DNA of 14,156 nucleotides from TA-21 sp036557405 (GCA_036557405.1 DATBHO010000035.1:1-14156); one strand, 5' to 3'. Positions 1 through 6,798 are shown, counted from the stretch's first letter. Made by a program: numbers and translations. The notes: generated from the sequence alone by a model not told the origin.

Positions 1-23
1 GAGGTTTGTGAATCATTTTTGAC
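1..23 (+). repeat. Direct repeat, left copy
   Basis: The first 23 bases of the window match 9042-9064 with one difference (T at 13, C at 9054). The repeat may extend left beyond the window. It reads GAGGTTTGTGAA, one variable base, then a T-rich stretch ending GAC. Both copies could follow a plus-strand gene as terminator-like elements. Confidence 0.65.
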
Positions 24-46
24 CCTAAAAAGCGGTTCAAAATAGA

Positions 47-952
47 TTAATGACGCTCCAATGCACTTCGGTCCCACTTTCCACAAGTTGCAGCTGCTTC
101 GTAGGTGCTCTGCAAGAAGGATAACAAGACATCATCAGGTGAATCGGCGGTACGTACTACATCATAGGGTAACAGATATTCTCCCATCTCCCTATGGTAG
201 AAAGCTTGAGCGGGTTGCGTGTGGTATTCATTGAATCCTGGAGGTTCTGGATATGTGTAGGAATAGAATACTGGTTTGTCAATAGGCCCGCCGCCGGGCC
301 AGAAACCGCAACTACTCACCTCATGCGAATAGGCTTCAACTGCCACAAAACGAGCAACGTTTGTTGTTCCTGGGTGGCGTGGTGCCGTACGTCCTGAAAA
401 CCGAGTAACGGCCAAATCAAAAGCTCCCCAGAAAAAATGAACTGGACTCACTTTCCCATTAAATCTGCAACGAAATTCAGTAAATACTCTATCGGCCTGT
501 GTCAGAATGCGCCAGAATTTCTGCACGTATTCTGGATCATAGGATGCATGTTTCTCATCGTTTTCAAATGGAATCCTATCTGCAACTTCTACAGGAGTGG
601 TCCAAATTTTTACAGGCATCTCAAGAGAGTTTAACGCGTCCATTGTTTGTTGATAAAAGTCGGCTACTGAAAGCGATCGCAGATCAACCATCTTAGCAGG
701 ACCATCACTTGTTTCAATTATGAGTTGATGATCGATAAAATTGAAATCTATTTGGAGAAGTCGACCATTGTGGTGCATCATTGACGTTGTGAGTCCGCGC
801 GGTGATAGGTATAGAGTGGTGTTCCACCAATGATTCTCCGTCGGTGTGAGTGCGAGCCGAATTTTTCCGACTATTTGAGTCCACATATGCAACGTGTCAT
901 AGGTTTCTTTCCATTCTGACAGGGGCAGTGCTGGCCATGAATTCACAGTCAT
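47..952 (-). CDS. DUF5996 family protein
   Basis: The product is about 301 residues and appears full length for the DUF5996 family, whose function is unknown to me. Family hallmarks run from end to end: LPLSEWKETYDTLHMWTQIV near the N-terminus, NHWWNTTLYLSPRGLTTS, an IDFNFIDHQL block, the central VEVADRIPFENDEKHASYDP and SPVHFFWGAFDLAVTRFSGR, EAYSHEVSSCGFWPGGG, and a C-terminal LLSFLQSTYEAAA. I chose the ATG at 952 because the family starts at the equivalent of WPALPLSEW; the frame stays open 16 codons further up but that part looks unlike the family. There is no signal peptide or membrane segment, so it should be cytoplasmic. Hand counts of sample 60-base lines give roughly 40-53% G+C against about 33% in the following operon, which suggests transfer, probably from bacteria. 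It stands alone, divergent from the oxidase operon. Confidence 0.85.
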   Translation of the reverse strand: MTVNSWPALPLSEWKETYDTLHMWTQIVGKIRLALTPTENHWWNTTLYLSPRGLTTSMMHHNGRLLQIDFNFIDHQLIIETSDGPAKMVDLRSLSVADFYQQTMDALNSLEMPVKIWTTPVEVADRIPFENDEKHASYDPEYVQKFWRILTQADRVFTEFRCRFNGKVSPVHFFWGAFDLAVTRFSGRTAPRHPGTTNVARFVAVEAYSHEVSSCGFWPGGGPIDKPVFYSYTYPEPPGFNEYHTQPAQAFYHREMGEYLLPYDVVRTADSPDDVLLSFLQSTYEAAATCGKWDRSALERH

Positions 953-1320
953 TGGTGCCAAGGGCAGAACCACCGCATAAACGGAACGCACGTAACACAA
1001 TAACTATTTTTTTTGAAAGCAGTTTGGTTAGTTATGGCGGTATCAACGATCTTAGCGTCGATAACGCAGCCTGGAAGTTCCAATGCTATAGTTCGGGGAA
1101 GGCGAAATTTCATGATTTTATCACTAATTATATCTCCATTTCATGCTAGATAAACAGAGCTGGGCAATTAGATTAGTAATTGAATTGGCATACCAATAAT
1201 TATTGCCATCGGCCGTTTGGAGTATTTCTAAGTCCAATAATTATGAAATTAAAATCCATAATGTAATTATGACTGCTGATTTAGAACAGAAAGTTGAAGC
1301 TAATAAATTCGTGGATTAAG

Positions 1321-1332
1321 GACAAATTTGTC
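1321..1332. promoter_or_regulatory. Perfect palindrome GACAAATTTGTC upstream of oxidase operon
   Basis: A perfect 12-bp palindrome about 60 bases upstream of the predicted TATA box of the oxidase operon. It shares ATTTGTC with the element AGATTTGTCT found just upstream of the TATA boxes of the membrane-protein gene and the cupredoxin gene in this window. It may be a binding site for a common regulator; this is inference from sequence only. Confidence 0.3.
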
Positions 1333-1390
1333 ACAGTAAACCGAAGACTAATTCAAATTGCACGAACATGATTGTTAGATTAAGGAAACA

Positions 1391-1425
1391 TTTATTAGCA
1401 TTTCTAACTATCTTAAAGATAGTTA
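1391..1425 (+). promoter_or_regulatory. Oxidase-operon promoter with overlapping palindromic operator
   Basis: A TATA-like TTTATTAG lies at 1391-1398. It is followed by a perfect inverted repeat, TAACTATCTT (1405-1414) and AAGATAGTTA (1416-1425), around a single A. The repeat ends nine bases before the ATG at 1435 and covers the expected transcription start. That position and symmetry suit a repressor site, and the operon encodes an MntR-type repressor, so auto-regulation is the natural guess. The sequence is not the textbook bacterial MntR or DtxR box. Confidence 0.5.
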
Positions 1426-1434
1426 ATAAACTTG

Positions 1435-2592
1435 ATGAGTTACCCGAGGATAATTGTGCTTTTTGGTATTGTAACGTCCATTGTTTTTTTCGCTATCTCC
1501 ACAATGTTATATAATAGAAGTTCTCTTAGCGATCAAAACTCACCGAAGTTGGGCACCTTTGGTGGACATACACCAGGTTATCCCATACTTACGACAACAG
1601 GTGATATTTTGGATCCGACTTCGTCCGTCGTAGACCCTAAGAATGCAGTTGTAGACCCGATGAAATACTTGAGAGAATTTAATTATGGTAGAGTCTCAAC
1701 GTCTCCTAATGGAACAATGATAAGAGACTTTACGTTAATTGCGTCAGACCAGCAGATTAAAGAAGTTTCCCCAGGAGTTTTCTATAATGTATGGACGTTT
1801 AACGGTACCATACCAGGGCCAACAATACGCGCTACAGAAGGCGATTTAGTCAGAATCACATTAATAAATAATGGTACTAAATTCCATTCAATCCACTTTC
1901 ATGGCATACACCCTTCAGAGATGGATGGAGTATTTGAAGGAATTGCACCAGGGGGCAGATTCACTTACGAGTTTACGGCTGAACCATTCGGACTTTTCCT
2001 ATATCATTGTCATATGCAACCTCTCGAGGAACACATAGGTCATGGTCTTTATGGGGCATACATTGTCGATCCCAAGCAAGGTAGGCCTCCAGCTGACGAG
2101 ATGGTGATGGTAATGAACGGTTATGATACTGATTTTGATGCTGAAAATAACTTCTATACTGTAAACGGAATTCCATTTTATTACATGCATCATCCTATTC
2201 AAATTGAAAAAAATAGACTAATTCGAATTTATCTAGTAAATATGCTTGAATTTGATCCTCTTAACAACTTCCATTTACATGCGAATTTGTTTAATTTCTA
2301 TAAAACGGGGACGAAATTGATACCCGATGAATACACTGATATTGTTAGTATGAATCAGGCAGAACGTGGTATATTGGAATTTAGCTATAAATATCCAGGA
2401 AAGTATATGTTTCATGCTCACAAGACTGAGTTTGCAGAGAAAGGATGGACAGGGTTATTCCTTGTAAAAGATGATACAAATGAGTCTGTTACTCAAAACA
2501 TAAACCTTAGCTCAACAATGAATAATACAAGCTATTCTAAATCTAATTTTAGTAACATAACTAATATTGTGCCGACAGGAGGCTTGAAATAA
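1435..2592 (+). CDS. Two-domain multicopper oxidase (type 1 copper in domain 1)
   Basis: A 385-residue secreted oxidase. Residues about 5-25 form an N-terminal signal or anchor helix. Domain 1 (about 95-215) carries HSIHFHG (H151, H154, H156) and HCHMQPLEEHIGHGL (H191, C192, H193, H200). C192 and two histidines make a blue type 1 site, and the HxH pairs supply half of the trinuclear centre. Domain 2 (about 220-347) carries HLH (280-282) and HAH (327-329), with alanine where a second type 1 cysteine would be. Only domain 1 therefore has blue copper, as in NirK and type C two-domain oxidases. A low-complexity tail (about 350-385) is rich in N-x-S/T sites, suggesting glycosylation. I chose ATG 1435 over the TTG just before it. 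The stop overlaps the next start (TAATG), so the gene is cotranscribed with ZIP. Substrate unknown: metal, phenol-type or nitrogen compounds are all possible. Confidence 0.88.
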   Translation: MSYPRIIVLFGIVTSIVFFAISTMLYNRSSLSDQNSPKLGTFGGHTPGYPILTTTGDILDPTSSVVDPKNAVVDPMKYLREFNYGRVSTSPNGTMIRDFTLIASDQQIKEVSPGVFYNVWTFNGTIPGPTIRATEGDLVRITLINNGTKFHSIHFHGIHPSEMDGVFEGIAPGGRFTYEFTAEPFGLFLYHCHMQPLEEHIGHGLYGAYIVDPKQGRPPADEMVMVMNGYDTDFDAENNFYTVNGIPFYYMHHPIQIEKNRLIRIYLVNMLEFDPLNNFHLHANLFNFYKTGTKLIPDEYTDIVSMNQAERGILEFSYKYPGKYMFHAHKTEFAEKGWTGLFLVKDDTNESVTQNINLSSTMNNTSYSKSNFSNITNIVPTGGLK

Positions 2593-3905
2593 TGGAAAGA
2601 GAGGAAAGTAAAATTAGTAATACTTACGGAATATCTAAGAGGACTATACTATTTGGAGTTATCCCTATTGTAGTTATTGGGACAATGATAATATTGCTAT
2701 TATATTCTCCAGGAATATTATTTCAAAGTTCTGTCAAACCGCTTCCTGAAATTTCTATCGAGAAAGTTGAGTTTTCAGATCGTGGTATAGTAGCCTTCGT
2801 AAGGAACACCGGACCTTCAAATACTATTATTGCACAAGCTGATGTGAATGACAGAATACATCCTGCAGCAATAGAACCGAGTCGAATATTAACCAGGATG
2901 TCAGATGCAAAAGTAATAATCCCATTCGTGTGGAACATTGGTGAGCCATATAAGATAGGAATAACTACGGAGGATGGAACTAGATTTGAGAAAACGGTTA
3001 AGTCTGCTGCTCCGGCGCCGCATCCAACTGCCCAACAGGCTTCAACATTTGCCATCATTGGTACGTATGTAGGTATTATTCCCGTAATGATGGGCCTTGT
3101 ATGGTATCCATTCATCAGAAGGTTAAGCCCCAATAAGTACAACTTTTTCCTTAGTCTTACCGCGGGATTGTTAGTTTTTCTTGGTATAGATGCACTACTT
3201 GAGAGTAACGAAATAGCAGTCAATGCTCTTGCGTCTGCCTTTAATGCACAGATTCTGATTATTATGGTGGCAATTATTTCTTTAATAACACTCATGTATG
3301 TATCACAGAGATTGATTGAACGGGCGTCAAACCGTTCCAAACCAGAGATTGAATTTAACACAGGATATTCAAGCCATTCAGATCCTGATTTGGAAGTAAG
3401 TGATATCAAATCCTCTTCTTCCACGTCATTTCAAAAACAGTTACTGATAAGGCCTATTGCCATATCAATGATGATTGCAATTGGTATCGGATTACATAAT
3501 TTCGGAGAAGGTCTGGCCATTGGCTCAGCAGTCTTGTTAGGAGAAGTAGCATTAAGCTCATTTTTAATTTTAGGATTCACATTACATAATACCACAGAGG
3601 GCTTAGCCATAGTAGCGCCTATGGCTAAAAGTCGGAGGATTCCTGTTACAAAGTTAATGATTATGGGTTTGATAGCAGGAGGCCCAACAATTATTGGAGC
3701 GTGGATAGGGGGATTTTTGTACTCTCCTATTGCAACGGTGATTTTTCTTTCGATAGGTGCAGGCGCAATATTCCAGGTAGTCTACTCGATTGGCTCATGG
3801 ATGTATCATACAAATGGCAGTCGAGGATTGCTAAGTAATCATTGGATTATCGCGGGCTTTGCATTTGGGATGTTAATTATGTATCTTACAGGACTGTTAA
3901 CTTAA
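2592..3905 (+). CDS. ZIP family divalent metal permease with extracytoplasmic domain
   Basis: A 437-residue membrane transporter of the ZIP (SLC39) family, which moves divalent metals such as Zn, Mn or Fe into the cytoplasm. The two signature helices are clear: HNFGEG (H302 to G307) and HNTTEG (H332 to G337), the residues that build the transport site. Helix 1 (about 18-42) is followed by a beta-rich extracytoplasmic stretch (about 45-150) with VRNTGP and IPFVWNIGEPYKIGI, an immunoglobulin-like fold by its look. The ZIP core follows (about 152-437), with a polar cytosolic loop around 246-285. The ATG overlaps the oxidase stop by one base, so the two are translationally coupled, and the repressor gene follows 55 bases on. 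The extra outer domain may receive metal from the oxidase; that is inference. Confidence 0.9.
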   Translation: MEREESKISNTYGISKRTILFGVIPIVVIGTMIILLLYSPGILFQSSVKPLPEISIEKVEFSDRGIVAFVRNTGPSNTIIAQADVNDRIHPAAIEPSRILTRMSDAKVIIPFVWNIGEPYKIGITTEDGTRFEKTVKSAAPAPHPTAQQASTFAIIGTYVGIIPVMMGLVWYPFIRRLSPNKYNFFLSLTAGLLVFLGIDALLESNEIAVNALASAFNAQILIIMVAIISLITLMYVSQRLIERASNRSKPEIEFNTGYSSHSDPDLEVSDIKSSSSTSFQKQLLIRPIAISMMIAIGIGLHNFGEGLAIGSAVLLGEVALSSFLILGFTLHNTTEGLAIVAPMAKSRRIPVTKLMIMGLIAGGPTIIGAWIGGFLYSPIATVIFLSIGAGAIFQVVYSIGSWMYHTNGSRGLLSNHWIIAGFAFGMLIMYLTGLLT

Positions 3906-3960
3906 AGATGATTATCAAAAGATTTAGTAACAGTAAAATGGAAAGTAAGAGGGGATCATT

Positions 3961-4422
3961 ATGATAAATAAGCTCATGACAGGACACGATAAAGAGGATA
4001 GACTAGTGGCTATTCGTGATGCGAATTCCGTAAAGAAGGAAGATCGGACGGACAGAATGGAGGATTATCTGGAAGTAATTTATGAACTGGTACAACAAAA
4101 AGGATATGCCACAACCGTAGACATTTCAAGCTATCTTAATGTAAGTTCTCCTAGCGTGACCAAAATGATGCAGAAACTTGATGAAACTGGCTATCTAAAG
4201 TATGAAAAATACAGAGGCATTAAACTAACCAATGAAGGGATCCGAATTGCTCGTAATATTCGTAACAGGCACGGTCTCTTAGCTGAGTTCTTTAAGATAA
4301 TTGGGGTAGACGAGGAAACCGCGAATAATGATGCAGAGGGTATAGAACATCATTTGCATCCAGAAACTATGAAGAAGCTCGAGGATTTCATAAATGAACT
4401 AAAAAACAAAAAAATCAACTAA
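3961..4422 (+). CDS. mntR: MntR-type DtxR family metal-dependent repressor
   Basis: A 153-residue cytoplasmic repressor of the DtxR family, close in layout to Bacillus MntR. A winged helix (about 33-95) includes SSPSVTKMMQKLDETGYL as recognition region and YEKYRG as wing; the dimerisation and metal domain is at about 96-150. All six MntR metal ligands can be placed: D35, E38, H104, E126, E129 and H130, in MEDYLE, RNRHGL and DAEGIEHH. An Asp at 35 and Glu at 126, rather than the Met and Cys of DtxR, point to manganese. The SH3-like third domain of DtxR/IdeR is absent, as in MntR. A polar extension of about 27 residues precedes the usual start, but GAGGGG six bases before the ATG at 3961 supports that start. 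Third gene of the oxidase-ZIP operon; a likely regulator of it through the palindrome at 1405-1425. Confidence 0.9.
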   Translation: MINKLMTGHDKEDRLVAIRDANSVKKEDRTDRMEDYLEVIYELVQQKGYATTVDISSYLNVSSPSVTKMMQKLDETGYLKYEKYRGIKLTNEGIRIARNIRNRHGLLAEFFKIIGVDEETANNDAEGIEHHLHPETMKKLEDFINELKNKKIN

Positions 4423-4547
4423 AAGAATATAAATTTAACTAAATGATAACGTTACCATAGGTAATCATAATTCAAATTGTATTAAACATTTACCGTATGA
4501 TTTCTTTCTATAACAAGAAATAAAGAAATCAAACCGGAGGGATTTGA

Positions 4548-4607
4548 TTGAATATTCACTCGAAACTAGTGCAAGAGTTTGTATTGAAGTATTGCTGTCC
4601 AAAATAG
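4548..4607 (+). CDS. Possible 19-residue small protein
   Basis: A TTG codon six bases after the strong ribosome binding site GGAGGG opens a 19-residue frame, MNIHSKLVQEFVLKYCCPK, with a vicinal cysteine pair near the end. A second TTG at 4544, only two bases from the binding site, opens a 52-residue frame ending at 4702 with a hydrophobic C-terminal half. Spacing favours the shorter frame. I recognise neither. The position directly after an MntR-type gene recalls bacterial small proteins controlled by MntR, but there is no visible sequence similarity to rely on. Confidence 0.25.
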   Translation: MNIHSKLVQEFVLKYCCPK

Positions 4608-4647
4608 GTATTAGAGCTGTACTTGACATTTTAGTGAGCTCTTCTAG

Positions 4648-4680
4648 GGTAGCATTTCTATATGTAACTACCTTTTTTAT
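4648..4680 (+). terminator. Hairpin plus T-run
   Basis: GGTAG (4648-4652) pairs with CTACC (4668-4672) and is followed at once by TTTTTT, A and more T. It would end transcripts coming from the mntR side, just before the convergent membrane-protein gene ends at 4677. Confidence 0.45.
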
Positions 4681-5381
4681 TTTTTCCGTACCAGCGCAAT
4701 GATTTGCTCTATCTTTTTAACCCTTGTCAAATAAACCAATAATGCAACTATGAACAATTCTATCACAACTGTTAGAACTCCATTAAGTTCTAACTCCTTT
4801 ACAGGGGCTCCTTCAGGTGAAAACGGTGGCACAAATAATCTTACAGAGACAAATATAATTACAAATAACAAATTCCCAGCAATTCCTATTTTGTAAAGAG
4901 CCTTTCTAGTAATTGTTCCAAACCTTTCTGCGAAGATCATCACAATACCATAGCCTAGCTGAGGAACGCCCATTGCTAAGAAGGCAATACCCCAAATGTA
5001 TGACTCGGTCATGTGTTCATTGACTAATAATATGTGAATTACACCAGCCGTTATTGATAAGATTCCTATTATAGTAAAGATAGATACTTTTGTTTCCATA
5101 AATCTATAACTATTCTTGTCGTTAGCATTATTAGTTCGTACTATGTTATTTCCAACAAGCAATATAACTCCTGTAGTCATCGATAAGGCACCTATTCCGA
5201 TCCATTCAGTAATAGATGTGATAAGATGAGAATTTCCACCACTATCAATACCCATATTATTCATCATGTCATTTTCTTTTTTCTCTTCTTGTGCAAAGGC
5301 TACATTAAGACCATAAGCAACCATGATTGGTGCCATCATTAAAATTGCTGCCGTAAGGAAAAAACTAAATTTCAACTCCAC
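4677..5381 (-). CDS. Six-segment membrane protein with signal peptide, unknown function
   Basis: I place the start at GTG 5381, giving 234 residues that open with a clean signal peptide (KFSFFLTAAILMMAPIMVAY, then AFAQ). A TATA box at 5402-5412 lies one promoter distance upstream, so the mRNA would be leaderless. The frame is open to a TTG at 5480, but that adds 33 residues of poor signal-peptide context and would put the promoter inside the gene. After the signal come an acidic Met-rich loop (EEKKENDMMNNMG) and about five helices. The motif GVIHILLVNEHMTES has H and EH around the end of one helix; such residues could bind heme or metal. Similar membrane proteins occur beside cupredoxins in related archaea as far as I recall. 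It follows the cupredoxin gene on the same strand, and both promoters share one element. Confidence 0.7.
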   Translation of the reverse strand: MELKFSFFLTAAILMMAPIMVAYGLNVAFAQEEKKENDMMNNMGIDSGGNSHLITSITEWIGIGALSMTTGVILLVGNNIVRTNNANDKNSYRFMETKVSIFTIIGILSITAGVIHILLVNEHMTESYIWGIAFLAMGVPQLGYGIVMIFAERFGTITRKALYKIGIAGNLLFVIIFVSVRLFVPPFSPEGAPVKELELNGVLTVVIELFIVALLVYLTRVKKIEQIIALVRKK

Positions 5382-5401
5382 ACTGTGATATTTGTCTTGG
5401 G

Positions 5402-5427
5402 ATTTTATTAAAGTAGAGACAAATCTC
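5402..5427 (-). promoter_or_regulatory. Promoter of membrane-protein gene with AGATTTGTCT element
   Basis: On the minus strand, GAGA-TTTG-TCTC (5427-5416) is followed after four bases by TATA-like TTTAATAAAAT (5412-5402), about 25 bases before GTG 5381. The core AGATTTGTCT is identical to the one at the cupredoxin promoter and has nearly the same spacing to TATA, which supports both the promoter and the chosen start. Confidence 0.5.
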
Positions 5428-5608
5428 AAAATTGAATCCCAATTATGGAACCCATAAGATGGGATTGAACAGAAAATCAATTCTATTACATTTTTAACAG
5501 GTCAATACTGGTTAACTCACAAAATCGAATATGTATGTGATCCATTTGCTGGGTGTATTATTTTATGGGATATTTCTGTAATACTCTGATTGCCACTTGA
5601 TTATAATG

Positions 5609-5621
5609 GAAAATAAAAAAG
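5609..5621 (-). terminator. U-rich tract downstream of cupredoxin gene
   Basis: The minus strand reads CTTTTTTATTTTC about 50 bases beyond the cupredoxin stop. U-rich tracts of this kind end transcription in archaea. It separates the cupredoxin transcript from the membrane-protein gene, which has its own promoter. Confidence 0.4.
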
Positions 5622-5671
5622 AGAAGGAGAAACCAAACTCACTATTCAACTTTACCTCTTATCTATCTGCA

Positions 5672-6331
5672 TTATGCATTAGCTTTTGGTAGGACCAATA
5701 TCTGGCCTACCATGTTTGGCAAATGCACGTGGCAAATGTATGTTATGGTTCCTGGTTTGTCCGCTACAAATGATACAGTGTGTATTTGTCCTCTCATGAG
5801 TTGGAAGGTATCGACTCCCTCAACGGTAACCACATGATGTGCTCCTTGTACTCCTATGAAGTGTAGAGTAACTTTATCACCCTGATTGACGACTATTTGG
5901 TCCGGAGAGAATGTGAACGATCTGAAGTCCCAAGCTCCAACTGCATTCGGTTCTGTTATTCTGAAACCTCCTCCCATTGGGATAGTTGAATTTACCGGAG
6001 GCTGTTCAGCTGGGTGCATTGGAGTATTCTGCGGACATGTGTCACATTTCACACCAGGATGTGTGTTTGTGTTGCCATCAAGGTGAACTGTATCTATCCA
6101 GAATTCCTTGTTTGTTGATTGATTTGGAGTGACCGTCTTAAAGGTCGCCTCCGCATTTGTCGCTGAAGATGCACTGACTGCACTTGCATTTGTCGTAGAG
6201 TTATTTTCTGCGAATGTCTTCTGTAGTTTTTGACTGCTAATTCCTGTTACTACCGAGCTCGCTGATATTGCAGCCATGATGGCTACTGCTATCAACCATG
6301 TTTGTTTTGATTTAGGTTTTTTGTGATTCAT
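5672..6331 (-). CDS. Secreted cupredoxin (blue copper protein)
   Basis: A 219-residue exported protein with a single cupredoxin domain. Residues about 11-30 form the signal or anchor helix, and a Ser/Ala/Asn/Thr-rich linker follows (about 42-75). Residues 80-125 hold an unusual segment, HPGVKCDTCPQNTPMHP, with cysteines C96 and C99 and histidines nearby. The cupredoxin fold is at about 135-215. Its type 1 copper ligands can be placed as H165 (GAHHVV), C200, H203 and M207 in CHVHLPNM. This suits single-electron transfer on the outer face of the membrane, possibly in the copper-based electron transport that replaces cytochrome c in these archaea. The start ATG 6331 has no ribosome binding site but has a TATA box about 27 bases upstream, so a leaderless mRNA is likely. 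Its promoter matches that of the membrane-protein gene at 4677-5381. Confidence 0.88.
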   Translation of the reverse strand: MNHKKPKSKQTWLIAVAIMAAISASSVVTGISSQKLQKTFAENNSTTNASAVSASSATNAEATFKTVTPNQSTNKEFWIDTVHLDGNTNTHPGVKCDTCPQNTPMHPAEQPPVNSTIPMGGGFRITEPNAVGAWDFRSFTFSPDQIVVNQGDKVTLHFIGVQGAHHVVTVEGVDTFQLMRGQIHTVSFVADKPGTITYICHVHLPNMVGQILVLPKANA

Positions 6332-6357
6332 TTTCGTGCTGTCTACTTAATTTACTT

Positions 6358-6384
6358 TTTAATATAAATGGCCAGACAAATCTG
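6358..6384 (-). promoter_or_regulatory. Cupredoxin promoter with AGATTTGTCT element
   Basis: On the minus strand, CAGA-TTTG-TCTG (6384-6373) is followed after four bases by TATA-like TTTATATTAAA (6368-6358). The ATG lies 26 bases beyond the TATA box, so transcription should start at or just before it. The element sits where archaeal activators or BRE-proximal regulators bind. Confidence 0.55.
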
Positions 6385-6482
6385 AATCTCGGATGTCAGA
6401 TGTGGATATCGTAGATCCATTTTTAAGTTTGAGTGCATATCTTACACAAATTCGATTGAGAATGAGAAGGTAACCTAGAAAG

Positions 6483-6797
6483 TTGATACAAATCCAATAT
6501 CATTTTATTGATGCAATCTTTTATTTTGCAGCTTTCGTAGTTCCAATTTACTTTATTGTGAAGTCGAGTAATCAAAAGATTGGAAGCGATCTTCTTGTAA
6601 AATTGATGATACTGTTAGGTATTTTTATGCTAGTACAATTCATTTATCATGTGGCTGGGATGTTTGATCTAAAGATACTCTCAAAGGGAATTCTTGAACC
6701 ACTGTCCGCAGTAGCAATGACAATATTCGCAGTCTACTATTTCTTTTCAATAAAAAAGATAAGCAGAGGAGAAAAAGAGAAGAAGGTTAGTAAATAA
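6483..6797 (+). CDS. Small three-helix membrane protein A (tandem pair)
   Basis: A 104-residue protein with three predicted helices at about 8-26, 38-58 and 72-90, and a basic tail (KKISRGEKEKK). It shares its layout with the next gene: helix 1, a basic KSS-type loop, helix 2 leading to a YHVAGMFDL / GELFEIKEI turn, then helix 3. The pattern resembles small archaeal proteins such as DUF7521, a tentative match from memory. The only start is TTG 6483, because an in-frame stop lies four codons upstream; a GAGAAGG stretch lies about 12 bases before it. The next gene starts one base after this stop, so they are cotranscribed and probably make a hetero-oligomer. Function unknown. Confidence 0.65.
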   Translation: MIQIQYHFIDAIFYFAAFVVPIYFIVKSSNQKIGSDLLVKLMILLGIFMLVQFIYHVAGMFDLKILSKGILEPLSAVAMTIFAVYYFFSIKKISRGEKEKKVSK

Positions 6798-6798
6798 T

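Larger units (their letters stand above)
953..1434. other. Intergenic spacer upstream of the oxidase operon
   Basis: About 480 bases without a supported gene, between the divergent DUF5996 gene and the oxidase. A plus-strand frame at 850-1149 is open but is mostly antisense to DUF5996 and has no recognisable protein features. The spacer holds an 11-bp direct repeat (CCAATAATTAT at 1193-1203 and 1234-1244), a perfect 12-bp palindrome at 1321-1332, and the operon promoter with its palindrome at 1391-1425. Composition falls from the G+C-richer gene to AT-rich DNA across it. Confidence 0.6.
4427..4680 (+). ncRNA. Candidate short transcript with switch-like leader
   Basis: A strong TATA-like ATATAAAT (4427-4434) right after the mntR stop predicts a new start near 4455-4460. 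A small hairpin TTACC/GGTAA (4452-4464) is followed by hairpin A, with 10-bp arms TGATTTCTTT (4498-4507) and AAAGAAATCA (4522-4531). Hairpin B pairs AATCAAA (4527-4533) with TTTGATT (4543-4549) and would put the ribosome binding site GGAGGG (4536-4541) in its loop. A and B share bases 4527-4531, so they exclude each other, as in leader switches. The unit ends with GGTAG/CTACC (4648-4652/4668-4672) and a T-rich run. It could be a regulated mini-mRNA or a small RNA. No expression evidence exists here. Confidence 0.35.

Noticed and set aside
850..1149. Plus-strand 99-codon frame at the DUF5996 upstream edge
   Set aside because: It is partly antisense to DUF5996, with no ribosome binding site and no protein-like pattern.
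1435..2592. Calling the oxidase NirK nitrite reductase
   Set aside because: The NirK catalytic Asp position holds His (HSIHFH), domain 2 has HAH and the axial position seems to be Leu, so a general multicopper oxidase is the safer call.
2723..3424. Long minus-strand open frame (233 codons) opposite the ZIP gene
   Set aside because: It is fully antisense to a confidently identified transporter, lacks domain features and reads as the reverse shadow of helix-coding DNA.
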